From Thalassovita gelatinovora (GTDB lineage: Bacteria > Pseudomonadota > Alphaproteobacteria > Rhodobacterales > Rhodobacteraceae), in assembly GCF_001458355.1 (NCBI RefSeq), contig NZ_CYSA01000025.1, positions 218,579 through 282,578 of the forward strand: a stretch of DNA of 64,000 bases, in the 5' to 3' direction. Each line of letters opens with the position of its first letter. The first letter of the stretch is position 1. Made by a program: the position numbers and the translations under genes. The notes beneath the pieces are model-generated. The model saw only the letters and a list, made by a program, of their open reading frames with translations. It was not told the DNA's origin and made no database searches. Positions 8,002 to 16,560 of the stretch are shown here, piece by piece.

Positions 8002-9015
8002 TCAGCCGGTCGAGGCGCGGCGCAGCGTTTCGGTGATGTCTTCGTCGCTTTTGGCGGCTGAGGGCAGGTCGAAATCCAGATAGGACCGGTCGGAATGGCG
8101 CAGATGTCCCGATTGCAGACGTTCGGCCACCTCCGGCGGCAAGGCGGGCGAACTGCGCAGATCGGCCAGCAGGGTTTCGGCGGCGATGCCTTCGGCATAG
8201 ATGATCTGATGATCGTCGAACAGCAATTGGTAATATTCGACAAACCCGCCATCGGTGCGGGTCACGGTGGTGCCATTGACCAGATTGCGCGCCTTGATCA
8301 GCAATTCGGACCGGCCCGCGCCCAATTCATCGGAGCGCTGATAGACAAACAGCCGGTGTTCCGGGCTGACCACAAGATCATTGCAATTGTGCAAGGCCCC
8401 GGCGGCAATATGGACCGGCGCGAATTCGCCCAGCGCACGGGCCGTGGATTGACCGATCCAGCGCAATTCCTGCGGCCCGTCATCGCGGGTCAGCACCCGG
8501 TCACCGGCCACCAGATCTTCGACCTTGCGCTGTTCGCCGGTCGCCATGGTGATATGGGTGCCACGGGTGAAGCTGACACAGGCAATTTCGCCCAGCTTGG
8601 TGCGGGCGTTTTCGGTATCGATACCGACCAGCACCAATTCATCCTTGGACCGCAGCGGCGCGAAGGGCAGCGCATAGATTTCGGCGACATGGCCCAGTTC
8701 ATCGACTTCGACCAGCACCAGAACTTCGGTTGTGGCCCCTTCGGAGGACATGAAGGTCAGGCAACTGTCGAGATGGATCGTGGCCCCCGGGGTTCCGGTT
8801 TCGGTATTGGCGGTGATGGAAAACCGGCCATTGCGCCCCGGCGCGACGGCAAGACGGGCCGATCGCGCACCTGCGCGCACGAAATAGGTATCATCCAGCA
8901 CCAGTTCATCGGCGAAGGACAACGGATCCCCCAAATTCGCCCCATGCGACACGACCAAAGCCGCCGAGCGATAGACCGGAAGCGTGAAGACGGAGCTGGG
9001 GATGAAGTCATTCAT
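8002..9015 (-). CDS. Hint-domain (Hedgehog/intein-type) protein
   Basis: This encodes 337 residues from ATG 9015; a GTG two codons upstream is also possible. Residues about 140-290 form a Hint_2-type domain: CVSFTRGTHITMATGE begins with the conserved Cys and the ...VEDLVAGDRVLTRDDG loop, and SPEHRLFVY is the later block. The N-terminal ~135 residues are a beta-rich region without a clear match. In Rhodobacteraceae such domains occur in secreted RTX-type or stand-alone proteins and may autoprocess, but no signal peptide, RTX repeat or typical intein C-terminal Asn is obvious here. Function unknown. Confidence 0.8.
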   Translation of the reverse strand: MNDFIPSSVFTLPVYRSAALVVSHGANLGDPLSFADELVLDDTYFVRAGARSARLAVAPGRNGRFSITANTETGTPGATIHLDSCLTFMSSEGATTEVLVLVEVDELGHVAEIYALPFAPLRSKDELVLVGIDTENARTKLGEIACVSFTRGTHITMATGEQRKVEDLVAGDRVLTRDDGPQELRWIGQSTARALGEFAPVHIAAGALHNCNDLVVSPEHRLFVYQRSDELGAGRSELLIKARNLVNGTTVTRTDGGFVEYYQLLFDDHQIIYAEGIAAETLLADLRSSPALPPEVAERLQSGHLRHSDRSYLDFDLPSAAKSDEDITETLRRASTG

Positions 9016-9150
9016 GGGCACAATACTTTCTTACCGATACAGAAGGCGTACTTACTGAGTATTCTTGTTAAGATGGGAATGTGGCGCAAAACGTACAATG
9101 GGACGGCCTTTTGCTGGCATTTGCCTTATGGAGGGGTCACTATACTTAAC

Positions 9151-9165
9151 GGTAGTCACTACCGG
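9151..9165. promoter_or_regulatory. 15-bp perfect palindrome upstream of the SDR gene
   Basis: CGGTAGT and ACTACCG flank a single central C. The site lies 31 bp before the SDR start codon and just downstream of a TATACT (9142-9147) that could be a -10 box, so a bound protein would block transcription. It lies in the divergent region shared with the Hint gene. No regulator can be assigned. Confidence 0.38.
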
Positions 9166-9196
9166 CATTTTAGGAAGACTGAGGAGAATCCATAGC

Positions 9197-9976
9197 ATGG
9201 ATTTGGGAATTGCGGGCAAAAAAGCCCTTGTATGCGCATCGAGCAAAGGATTGGGGCGCGGCTGTGCCGAAGCCCTGGCGGAGGCCGGTGTCAATCTGGT
9301 GATGAATGCGCGCGGCGCCGAGGCGCTGGAAACGGCAGCGGAGGAAATCCGCCGGAAATATGGCGTCGAGGTTACAACTGTCGCCGCTGACGTCACCACC
9401 GAAGAGGGGCGTGCGCGGTTGCTGGAAGCGGCTGGCGAGGTTGATATTCTGGTCAATAATGCCGGTGGTCCGCCGCCCGGTCTGTGGACCGATTGGGACC
9501 GCGAAGATTTCATCAAGGCGCTGGATGCCAACATGCTGACCCCGATCGCGCTGATCAAGGCTTTGGTGCCGGGGATGATGGATCGCGGCTGGGGCCGCGT
9601 GGTCAACATCACGTCGCAATCGGTGAAAGCGCCGATCGCGGTGCTGGGACTGTCGAATTCGGCGCGGGCCGGGCTGACCGGTTATGTTGCCGGCACCTCG
9701 CGCCAGGTGGCGGGCAGCGGCGTGACGATCAACAACCTGTTGCCGGGCATTCATGCCACGGACCGCGCGGTGTCGCTGGACACCGGGGTATCACAGCAAC
9801 AGGGGATCAGCATCGAGGACGCCAAGGCCAACCGCTGCAAGACGATCCCTGCCGGGCGTTACGGCACACCGGAAGAATTCGGCGCGATGTGCGCCTTCTT
9901 GTCGTCGCAACTGTCCGGGTTTATCGTCGGTCAGAATATCCTGCTGGATGGCGGCGGGGTGAACGCGACGCTGTAA
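9197..9976 (+). CDS. SDR-fold protein with non-canonical active site
   Basis: This encodes 259 residues with a Rossmann fold of the beta-ketoacyl-ACP-reductase-like SDR group: CASSKGLGRGCAEALAEAG as cofactor-binding loop, NNAGGPPPG, VNITSQSVK with the catalytic Ser, and the C-terminal GQNILLDGGG. The usual YxxxK is replaced. At the place of Y-S-A-S-K the sequence reads L-S-N-S-A-R, so the catalytic Tyr is Leu and the Lys is displaced to Arg. This matches an SDR subgroup known to lack the full tetrad, so reductase activity should not be assumed. ATG 9197 has GAGGAG 10 bases upstream. Confidence 0.88.
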   Translation: MDLGIAGKKALVCASSKGLGRGCAEALAEAGVNLVMNARGAEALETAAEEIRRKYGVEVTTVAADVTTEEGRARLLEAAGEVDILVNNAGGPPPGLWTDWDREDFIKALDANMLTPIALIKALVPGMMDRGWGRVVNITSQSVKAPIAVLGLSNSARAGLTGYVAGTSRQVAGSGVTINNLLPGIHATDRAVSLDTGVSQQQGISIEDAKANRCKTIPAGRYGTPEEFGAMCAFLSSQLSGFIVGQNILLDGGGVNATL

Positions 9977-9985
9977 GCGTTCGGG

Positions 9986-10020
9986 GGGCGAAATCCGGGT
10001 CGGATTTCGCCCTGTTTTTA
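9986..10020. terminator. Terminator between convergent SDR and MarR genes
   Basis: GGGCGAAATCCG (9986-9997) pairs exactly with CGGATTTCGCCC (10001-10012) around a 3-base loop, followed by TGTTTTTA. It serves the SDR gene on the plus strand and lies just beyond the 3' end of the converging MarR gene. The same stem recurs at 18321 and 54034. Confidence 0.82.
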
Positions 10021-10030
10021 GACCTGACCC

Positions 10031-10513
10031 CTAGATTTCCGTCACCCGGCGAATGTCACCGGTATCCAGAACCGGCGAGGCGTCGATATCTTCGGCATCC
10101 AGCATGGTGGCAACCCGTTCCAGCGATGCCACCAGCATCGCCTGTTCCCAATCTTCCATCGCGGAAAATTTCCGCACGAAGCGCTGTTGCAACGGATCCG
10201 GTGCATTGCTGATCGTTTGCCAGCCTTCTTCTGTCATCGCGATATTGGTCTGACGCCGGTCGGTCGAAGATTTTTCCCGGCTGACCAATTTCTGACGGAC
10301 CAGTTTATCCACCAAAGACGTCACCGTGGCCTGCGACACCCGCATCCGCAGCGAAATTTCCTTGGCGGTGGTTTGTTCTTTTTCGGCAACGATCTGCAAC
10401 ACCCGGAACTGCACGGCTGTGACGCCCGAAGATTGCGCCAGTTCGCGACTGAAGAGTTCGGTTGCCCGCAAAATGCGGCGCAGAGCGATCAGGCTGACAT
10501 CAACACGGTCCAT
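10031..10513 (-). CDS. MarR-family regulator of the ectoine operon
   Basis: This encodes 160 residues with a MarR winged helix (TAKEISLRMRVSQATVTSLVDKLV recognition region, then the DRRQTNIAMTEEG wing). It is divergently transcribed from ectA. EctR, the known ectoine repressor of methylotrophs, is a MarR protein encoded upstream of ectABC-ask, so the same role is likely here. That assignment rests on family and position. It would bind the palindrome-rich 10514-10729 region, and osmotic induction is expected by analogy. Confidence 0.86.
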   Translation of the reverse strand: MDRVDVSLIALRRILRATELFSRELAQSSGVTAVQFRVLQIVAEKEQTTAKEISLRMRVSQATVTSLVDKLVRQKLVSREKSSTDRRQTNIAMTEEGWQTISNAPDPLQQRFVRKFSAMEDWEQAMLVASLERVATMLDAEDIDASPVLDTGDIRRVTEI

Positions 10514-10549
10514 AATTCGCCTCCTGCTGTGTGACTCACCAAATATAAG

Positions 10550-10634
10550 GAATAATACTTAGAAAGACAACGCGTCTTTCATTTAGAATATCGAAGCATT
10601 TATTCTGCTGATTAATAAAGATTTATTCGGAATA
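10550..10634. promoter_or_regulatory. Palindrome-rich operator region between marR and ectA
   Basis: This stretch has unusually AT-rich symmetric sites. GAAAGAC (10562-10568) faces GTCTTTC (10574-10580). AGAATA (10585-10590) faces TATTCT (10601-10606). TATTC-G-GAATA is a perfect 11-mer (10624-10634). A further lone GAATA lies at 10550. The repeated GAATA/TATTC half-site is a natural candidate for the divergent MarR regulator. A TTGAAG at 10668-10673 with a weak -10 about 17 bp on may be the ectA promoter. Confidence 0.5.
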
Positions 10635-10729
10635 TTGAACATGCGTGCGGCAATTTCGCTTCGCCTGTTGAAGTTTTTGCTTCCGCATGTTAGTTAGCCA
10701 ATCAAAGCAATATGGAGGCACCTAGATCC

Positions 10730-11260
10730 ATGCAACATACACGCGGAATGACAGGCACGGCTTTACCGGCCCTGCGCAAACCCGACGCAAAAGACGGGGC
10801 GGATATTTGGGAGCTGGTACGCAGCTGCCAGCCGCTTGACGAAAATTCGATGTATTGCAACCTGATCCAGTGCGATCATTTCCGCGATACCTGCGTGGTG
10901 GCCGAGCTTGATGGCGAAACCGTCGGCTGGGTTTCGGGTTATATCCTGCCCCACGATCCGGACACCTTGTTCATCTGGCAGGTTGCCGTCGCCGAACAGG
11001 CGCGCGGCATGGGGTTGGGCGCGGTGATGTTGCAAAACATTCTGGCGCGCGATGTCTGCGAAGATGTCGAGCGGGTCCAGACCACGATCACCGGCGACAA
11101 TGCCGCGTCTTGGGCGTTGTTCCGCAAATTCGCCGGGATCAAGGATGCCGAACTTACTTCGCAGCCCTATTTCACGCAGGCGCTGCATTTTCGGGATCTG
11201 CACAAGACCGAAAACATGGTCACGATTTCGCTGAAGAACCGGATGCGCGCGGCGGCCTGA
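10730..11260 (+). CDS. ectA: L-2,4-diaminobutyrate N-acetyltransferase
   Basis: This encodes 176 residues of the GNAT fold and performs the acetyl-CoA-dependent N(gamma)-acetylation of diaminobutyrate, the second step of ectoine synthesis. The N-terminal signature DENSMYCNLIQCDHF and the acetyl-CoA loop QARGMGLGAVM are typical of EctA, as is TTITGDNAASWALF. ATG 10730 was chosen because GGAGG lies 11 bases upstream; in-frame ATGs at 10712 and 10748 flank it. First gene of ectABC-ask. No ectD hydroxylase is present in the window, so hydroxyectoine production is not supported here. Confidence 0.95.
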   Translation: MQHTRGMTGTALPALRKPDAKDGADIWELVRSCQPLDENSMYCNLIQCDHFRDTCVVAELDGETVGWVSGYILPHDPDTLFIWQVAVAEQARGMGLGAVMLQNILARDVCEDVERVQTTITGDNAASWALFRKFAGIKDAELTSQPYFTQALHFRDLHKTENMVTISLKNRMRAAA

Positions 11261-11317
11261 GCCATGCTGCGCCCCTCGGTTTTCAACTCACTGATAAACT
11301 TACCAAAAGGAAGTCAT

Positions 11318-12604
11318 ATGCTGACGTCTCCGTCCGATCCAATTGTATTTCAACGCCGTGAATCCGAAGCACGGTCCTATTGCCGCGGTTTCGACGCCGT
11401 GTTCGCAAAGGCCGCCGGGTCCGAGCTGATCGACGCTGATGGAAACCGCTATATCGATTTTCTGGCGGGCTGTTCGTCGCTCAATTACGGCCATAACGAC
11501 CCCGATATGAAAACGGCGCTGATCGATCACATCGCCGGCGACGGAATCGCCCATGGTCTGGACCTGCATACCGATACCAAGGCGCGGTTTCTGGCGGCGC
11601 TGGAAACCCATATCCTGGAACCGCGGGAGATGGACCACAAGGTGATGTTTACCGGCCCGACCGGCGCCAACGCGGTCGAAGCCGCGATGAAGCTGGCGCG
11701 CAAAGTGACCGGGCGCACCAATGTGATTTCATTCACCAACGGGTTTCATGGCGTCACCATGGGGGCGCTGGCCGCGACCGGCAACAAATACCACCGTGGC
11801 GGTGCGGGCATGACGTTGAACGGCGTCACCCGGATGCCGTTCGATGGTTATCTGGGCGCCGATTTCGACACCAGCACCTTGTTGGAAAAGATGCTGTCGG
11901 ATCCGTCTTCGGGGGTTGATGCCCCGGCGGCGATCATCCTGGAAACCGTGCAGGGCGAAGGCGGGCTGAATGCCGCGCGTCCCGAATGGATCCGCAAGGT
12001 AGCGGCGCTGGCCAAAGAGCACGGCGCGCTGTTGATCATCGACGATATTCAGGCCGGTTGCGGCCGCGCCGGTGATTTCTTTTCCTTCGACGGGATGGGG
12101 ATCACGCCGGATATCATCACGATGGCGAAATCGATTTCGGGCTTCGGCCTGCCGATGGCGCTGATGCTGGTACGGCCCGAACATGACATTTTCGGCCCGG
12201 CAGAACATAACGGCACCTTCCGCGGCAACACCCATGCCTTTGTCACCGCGCGGATCGCGATTGAAAAATTCTGGGCCGATGACAATTTCCGCGACCAGTT
12301 GGCGGAAAAGGAACGGATGATCGTGGCGGCGTTGGCGGCGATTGCCGAAATGGTGCCCGGTGCGACGCTGAAGGGCCGCGGGCTGATGCGCGGGGTCGAT
12401 GTCGGCTCGGGCGAGTTGGCCAGCGAAATCTGTAGCCGCGCCTATCAAGAGGGCCTGGTGATCGAAACCTCGGGCCCCAAGGATGAGGTGGTCAAGATCC
12501 TGGCCCCGATCACGACCCCGGACACGCTGTTGCGCAAGGGGCTGAACCTGCTGCTGAATGCCGTTTACGACAGCAGCGTCAATATCAAAATCGCGGCGGA
12601 GTAA
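11318..12604 (+). CDS. ectB: Diaminobutyrate-2-oxoglutarate aminotransferase
   Basis: A 428-residue class III PLP aminotransferase that converts aspartate semialdehyde to L-2,4-diaminobutyrate, the first committed ectoine step. Visible blocks are [19 protein letters not shown] (cofactor phosphate loop), [13 protein letters not shown] and [11 protein letters not shown], where the Lys forms the Schiff base. ATG 11318 follows AAAGGAAG, and the 19-codon longer frame upstream is rejected. It lies 57 bp after ectA and 5 bp before ectC. Confidence 0.97.
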   Translation: MLTSPSDPIVFQRRESEARSYCRGFDAVFAKAAGSELIDADGNRYIDFLAGCSSLNYGHNDPDMKTALIDHIAGDGIAHGLDLHTDTKARFLAALETHILEPREMDHKVMFTGPTGANAVEAAMKLARKVTGRTNVISFTNGFHGVTMGALAATGNKYHRGGAGMTLNGVTRMPFDGYLGADFDTSTLLEKMLSDPSSGVDAPAAIILETVQGEGGLNAARPEWIRKVAALAKEHGALLIIDDIQAGCGRAGDFFSFDGMGITPDIITMAKSISGFGLPMALMLVRPEHDIFGPAEHNGTFRGNTHAFVTARIAIEKFWADDNFRDQLAEKERMIVAALAAIAEMVPGATLKGRGLMRGVDVGSGELASEICSRAYQEGLVIETSGPKDEVVKILAPITTPDTLLRKGLNLLLNAVYDSSVNIKIAAE

Positions 12605-12609
12605 CCAAG

Positions 12610-13011
12610 ATGATTGTCAGAGATTTCAACAAGATCGTTCAAGACGAGAAAGACCGCGTCGTATCGGACGCGCATTGGACCAGCGTGCGGATGCTGCTGG
12701 CCCAAGATGGGATGGGATTTTCGTTCCACATCACCTTTCTTGAAGCCGGATCGGAACACACGTTCGAATACAAGAACCATTTCGAAAGCGTGTATTGCAT
12801 GCAGGGCAAAGGATCGATCACCGATCTGGCCACCGGCGAAACCCATGAAATCACCCCCGGTGTGATGTATGCGCTGAACAAGCATGACCGCCATATCCTG
12901 CGCGCCGAAGAAGAGCTGGTGATGGCATGCGTCTTCAACCCGCCGGTCACTGGCACCGAGGTTCACCGTGAAGACGGTTCCTACGCCCCGGCGGAGGCAT
13001 TGGTGGACTGA
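12610..13011 (+). CDS. ectC: L-ectoine synthase
   Basis: A 133-residue cupin that cyclises N-gamma-acetyl-diaminobutyrate to ectoine. Family features are the N-terminal [35 protein letters not shown], the metal/substrate strand [13 protein letters not shown], and [23 protein letters not shown] near the end. Length matches EctC (about 130). It follows ectB by 5 bp and precedes ask by 4 bp, so it is clearly in one operon. Confidence 0.97.
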   Translation: MIVRDFNKIVQDEKDRVVSDAHWTSVRMLLAQDGMGFSFHITFLEAGSEHTFEYKNHFESVYCMQGKGSITDLATGETHEITPGVMYALNKHDRHILRAEEELVMACVFNPPVTGTEVHREDGSYAPAEALVD

Positions 13012-13015
13012 ACCA

Positions 13016-14440
13016 ATGGCGCATACTGTTGAAAAAATCGGTGGCACGTCCATGTCGAAACTGGACGTGCTGAGAGACACGTTGTTCACCGCCGAGCGGA
13101 AAGACGAGTCGCTTTACGGGCGCGTTTTCGTGGTGTCGGCCTTTGCCGGAATCACCAACCTGTTGCTGGAACACAAGAAAACCGGCGAAGCTGGGGTTTA
13201 TGCCCTGTTTGCCAATGCCGATTCCGATCACAGCTGGCATGAAGCTTTGGACCGGGTCGCGGTGGCGATGACCAAGGCACATGATGCGGTTCTGGATCAC
13301 GATGCCGACCGCGAACGGGCCGGTGCCTTTGTGCAGGACCGGATCGAAGGGGCGCGCAATTGCCTGATCGATCTGCAACGGTTGTGTTCCTATGGCCATT
13401 TCCGTTTGGCCGAACATATGTTGCAGATCCGTGAATTGCTGTCGGGGCTGGGCGAGGCGCATTCCGCGCTGGTCACCACCTTGATGCTGCAACGCCACGG
13501 GATCAATGCGCGGCTGGTCGATCTGTCCGGTTGGCGCGACGATGGCGAAGTGACGCTGGAACAGCGGATCGGCAACGCGATGGACGGGATCGACCCGGCG
13601 GTCGAAATGCCGATCGTGACCGGTTATGCGCAATGCGCCGAAGGTTTGATGCGTGAATTCGACCGCGGTTATTCCGAGGTGACGTTTTCCTGTCTTGCCG
13701 CGCTGACGCACGCACGCGAAGCGATCATTCACAAGGAATTTCATCTGTCCTCTGCCGATCCCAAGCTGGTCGGAGCGGAGGCGGTGCGCAAGCTGGGCCG
13801 GACCAATTACGACGTGGCCGACCAATTGTCGAATATGGGGATGGAAGCGATCCACCCCAAGGCGGCGAAAACCCTGCGTCAGGCCGAGGTGCCGCTGCGC
13901 GTCACCAATGCCTTTGATCCCGGCGATCCGGGCACGTTGATCGACGATCAGCCAGCGGATCATCCCGGTGTCGAAATCATTACCGGGCTTGATATCATCG
14001 CGCTGGAATTGTTCGAACAGGACATGGTCGGGGTCAAAGGCTATGACGCCGCGATCCTTGACGTGTTGACCCGGCATGATGTGCGCATCGTGTCGAAAGT
14101 GTCGAACGCGAACACGATTACCCACTATCTCGACACCTCGCTGAAAGCGATGCGCCGGGTTGAAAAGGATCTGGCGGCGCTTTATCCGCAGGCCCTGATT
14201 ACCAGCCGCAAACTGGCGCTGGCATCGGTGATCGGGCGCGATCTGAGCGGGTTGTCGGTATTGACCCGCGGGTTGCAGGCAATCGCGGATCACGGGCTTG
14301 AATCGATCGGTGCCAGTCAGGGGCCGCGCAATGTCGATACCCAGTTCATCCTTGAACGCGACGATCTGAAACCGGTGATCAAGGCGTTGCATGACGCGTT
14401 CATCACCGATGCGGCGCAGGCCCTGTGCAAGGCGGCCTGA
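13016..14440 (+). CDS. ask: Ectoine-operon aspartate kinase
   Basis: A 474-residue aspartokinase of the Ask_Ect type, which phosphorylates aspartate to feed the ectoine pathway. It starts MAHTVEKIGGTSMSK, the KxGGTS kinase motif, and has the TGYAQCAEG and SADPKLVGAEAVRKLG blocks of the catalytic domain and C-terminal ACT domains. Family members in ect operons are thought to escape normal feedback control, and I infer the same here from position. ATG 13016 lies 4 bp after ectC; a longer overlapping frame from 12968 inside ectC is not needed. Confidence 0.95.
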   Translation: MAHTVEKIGGTSMSKLDVLRDTLFTAERKDESLYGRVFVVSAFAGITNLLLEHKKTGEAGVYALFANADSDHSWHEALDRVAVAMTKAHDAVLDHDADRERAGAFVQDRIEGARNCLIDLQRLCSYGHFRLAEHMLQIRELLSGLGEAHSALVTTLMLQRHGINARLVDLSGWRDDGEVTLEQRIGNAMDGIDPAVEMPIVTGYAQCAEGLMREFDRGYSEVTFSCLAALTHAREAIIHKEFHLSSADPKLVGAEAVRKLGRTNYDVADQLSNMGMEAIHPKAAKTLRQAEVPLRVTNAFDPGDPGTLIDDQPADHPGVEIITGLDIIALELFEQDMVGVKGYDAAILDVLTRHDVRIVSKVSNANTITHYLDTSLKAMRRVEKDLAALYPQALITSRKLALASVIGRDLSGLSVLTRGLQAIADHGLESIGASQGPRNVDTQFILERDDLKPVIKALHDAFITDAAQALCKAA

Positions 14441-14461
14441 CCGGGACCAGAAGACATGCGA

Positions 14462-14485
14462 GGACAGCGGCGGTTTCCGCTGTCC
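14462..14485 (+). terminator. Hairpin after the ect operon (weak terminator)
   Basis: GGACAGCGG (14462-14470) pairs exactly with CCGCTGTCC (14477-14485) around six bases, 21 bp after the ask stop. No T-run follows, so it may be a Rho-assisted or processing structure rather than a classic terminator. Confidence 0.45.
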
Positions 14486-14628
14486 GGCCGCGCCCCCTAC
14501 CCCGGTTTGCTGTGTTTGGCCGGATTCGGGCAGCGCGGTTTGACATTTTGCCGACTTGTGCCCTGTCCCGAGGATTGCTAAGGAATTGGGAAACCCGATG
14601 AATTTGATCGGAAACCCAGGAAACGCCC

Positions 14629-15711
14629 TTGTCCGCCATCCCTCCCCGTCTTGAAATCCGCAATCTGATCCGTCGCTTCGACGGTCAGCCGGTGGTCAAC
14701 GACGTGTCGCTGAAGGTCAGCCCGGGGCAAGTGACCTGTCTGCTGGGGCCGTCGGGCTGTGGCAAGTCCACCACGCTGCGGATGATCGCCGGGGTGGAAA
14801 TGCAGGACGAAGGCGAAATTTACGTCGATGGCAACCTGATTTGCGACACGGTGTTCCGGGTGCCGCCCGAACGCCGCCATATCGGGTTGATGTTTCAGGA
14901 TTTCGCGCTGTTCCCGCATTTGACCGTGGGCGACAACGTGGCCTTTGGTCTGGCCGGATCGAAAGAGCAGAAACGCGCCCGAGTCGAAGAATTGCTCGAC
15001 AAGGTCGGGCTGACGCGGTTCATCGATGGCTATCCTTACCTGTTGTCGGGCGGCGAACAGCAGCGCGTGGCCTTGGTGCGGGCCCTAGCCCCCCGGCCAA
15101 AGATCATGCTGATGGATGAACCGTTTTCCGGGCTGGATAACCGGTTGCGCGACGATATCCGCGATCAGACGCTGGAAATTCTGAAACAGGAAGATGCGGC
15201 GGTTCTGCTGGTCACGCATGAACCCGAAGAAGCGATGCGGATGGCCGACGAAATCGCGCTGATGCGCGATGGCCGGATCGTGCAGCAAGGTGCCCCCTAT
15301 AATATCTACAACGCCCCAAGGGACAAACAGGCGGTGGCCTTTTTCAGCGATATCAACGTGATCCGTGGCAAGGTCAAAGGCGCGCTGACCGAAACGCCGT
15401 TCGGTCAGTTTCTGGCCCCCGGGGTGCCGGATGGCAACGAGGTGGAAATCGTCATCCGTCCGCAGCATCTGAAAATCGAATTCGATCGCAGCGGCAAAGG
15501 CCCGCTGCCGACGCCGCAACACGGGGCGGCGGCGCGCGGCGAAGTGGTGCGGGCGCGGTTCATGGGGGCCGAAAGCCTGATCGAGATTCGGATGGATTAC
15601 GACGGGTCGATCCTTAAGGCGACGGTGCCCAACGTGTTTTTGCCCAATCCGGGCCGGGTGCTGTGGCTGATGTTTCGGCGCGACCGCTGTTTCGTTTTTC
15701 CCGCCGGTTGA
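14629..15711 (+). CDS. ABC transporter ATPase, ferric/spermidine-type, without partner genes
   Basis: This encodes 360 residues. The nucleotide-binding domain spans about 1-235, with Walker A GPSGCGKSTT, Q-loop FQDFALFPHLT, signature LLSGGEQQRVALVRAL, Walker B IMLMDEPFSGLD and the switch His in LLVTHEPEEA. A TOBE-like C-terminal region follows (about 245-358). It resembles FbpC/PotA importer ATPases. No permease or binding protein is adjacent, so the substrate is open. TTG 14629 is the start: AGGAA lies 6-7 bases upstream, and no ATG fits. Confidence 0.85.
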   Translation: MSAIPPRLEIRNLIRRFDGQPVVNDVSLKVSPGQVTCLLGPSGCGKSTTLRMIAGVEMQDEGEIYVDGNLICDTVFRVPPERRHIGLMFQDFALFPHLTVGDNVAFGLAGSKEQKRARVEELLDKVGLTRFIDGYPYLLSGGEQQRVALVRALAPRPKIMLMDEPFSGLDNRLRDDIRDQTLEILKQEDAAVLLVTHEPEEAMRMADEIALMRDGRIVQQGAPYNIYNAPRDKQAVAFFSDINVIRGKVKGALTETPFGQFLAPGVPDGNEVEIVIRPQHLKIEFDRSGKGPLPTPQHGAAARGEVVRARFMGAESLIEIRMDYDGSILKATVPNVFLPNPGRVLWLMFRRDRCFVFPAG

Positions 15712-15890
15712 TCCCAAAACCACAGATTTCCTGCGTAGTTTTGGGTACTGAGCCACCGCAGTCTTGAGCGTCAGGCAAAAAACCGCCCCCTTGCGGCGCT
15801 TTGGTTCTTTTAACCGGCCGCGTTCATCATTAAATACTCTAAGTGATTTATCAGGGCCCAGAGATGAGGCCCGGTCAAGGGAGAGACACA

Positions 15891-16103
15891 ATGTTGAACA
15901 ATATCGGCCTTCCCGGCCTTCTGCTGATCGCCGTCGTCGTTCTGGTGCTTTTCGGTCGTGGCAAAATCAGTTCGCTCATGGGTGAAGTCGGCAAAGGCAT
16001 CACCGCCTTCAAGAAAGGCGTCACCGATGGCAGCAAGGAAATCGAAGATCAGGCCGCCGAGGCCAAAGACGTGACCCCGGAAAGCGAACAGGACAAGGTC
16101 TGA
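15891..16103 (+). CDS. tatA: Twin-arginine translocase subunit TatA
   Basis: A 70-residue pore-forming TatA. It has one N-terminal membrane helix ([17 protein letters not shown]), the FGRGKI hinge, an amphipathic helix and a charged tail. It polymerises to let folded Tat substrates cross the inner membrane. ATG 15891 follows GGAGAG; the 16-codon longer frame upstream is rejected because the helix must sit at the very N-terminus. First gene of tatABC, and tatB follows by 4 bp. Confidence 0.95.
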   Translation: MLNNIGLPGLLLIAVVVLVLFGRGKISSLMGEVGKGITAFKKGVTDGSKEIEDQAAEAKDVTPESEQDKV

Positions 16104-16107
16104 GCCA

Positions 16108-16560
16108 ATGTTCGATCTTGGTGGGAGCGAGCTGCTGGTGATCGGCGTTGTCGCGTTGATCGTCGTGGGTCCGAAGGATCTGCCTGGGCTGTTCCGCACG
16201 GTCGGCAATTTCGTTGGCAAGGCCAAGGGCATGGCCCGCGAATTCAGCCGCGCGATGGATCAGGCCGCGGATGAATCTGGCGTCAAGGATGTGACCGCAG
16301 GCCTGAAAGCGGCGGCGAATCCTACCCAGTTCGGTCTTGATAAGGTCAAGGATGCCGCTGGCAGTTTCAAAGACTGGACCCCCGGGGCCGATGGCGACCT
16401 GGACGAAGACCGGGCCGATGCCGCCAAGAAAATCCATGATGCCAGCGCCAAGAAGGCACAGGCTCGTCTGGATGCCGAAGCCGCAGCCAAAGCCCCAACG
16501 CCCGACGTGACAGCCGACGCCCAAGCGGCAGAACAGCCCCCTGCCGAGGATAAGGCATGA
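16108..16560 (+). CDS. tatB: Twin-arginine translocase subunit TatB
   Basis: This encodes 150 residues. The N-terminal membrane helix [20 protein letters not shown] contains the glutamate and VGPKDLP hinge that mark TatB, followed by a long amphipathic helix ([17 protein letters not shown]) and an Ala/Asp-rich acidic tail. With TatC it forms the twin-arginine signal receptor. Its last codon overlaps tatC (ATGA). Confidence 0.95.
   Translation: MFDLGGSELLVIGVVALIVVGPKDLPGLFRTVGNFVGKAKGMAREFSRAMDQAADESGVKDVTAGLKAAANPTQFGLDKVKDAAGSFKDWTPGADGDLDEDRADAAKKIHDASAKKAQARLDAEAAAKAPTPDVTADAQAAEQPPAEDKA

Noticed and set aside
15713-15745. CCCAAAAC/GTTTTGGG pair after the ABC ATPase as terminator
   Set aside because: The loop is 17 bases and no T-run follows; the evidence is weaker than for the named terminators.
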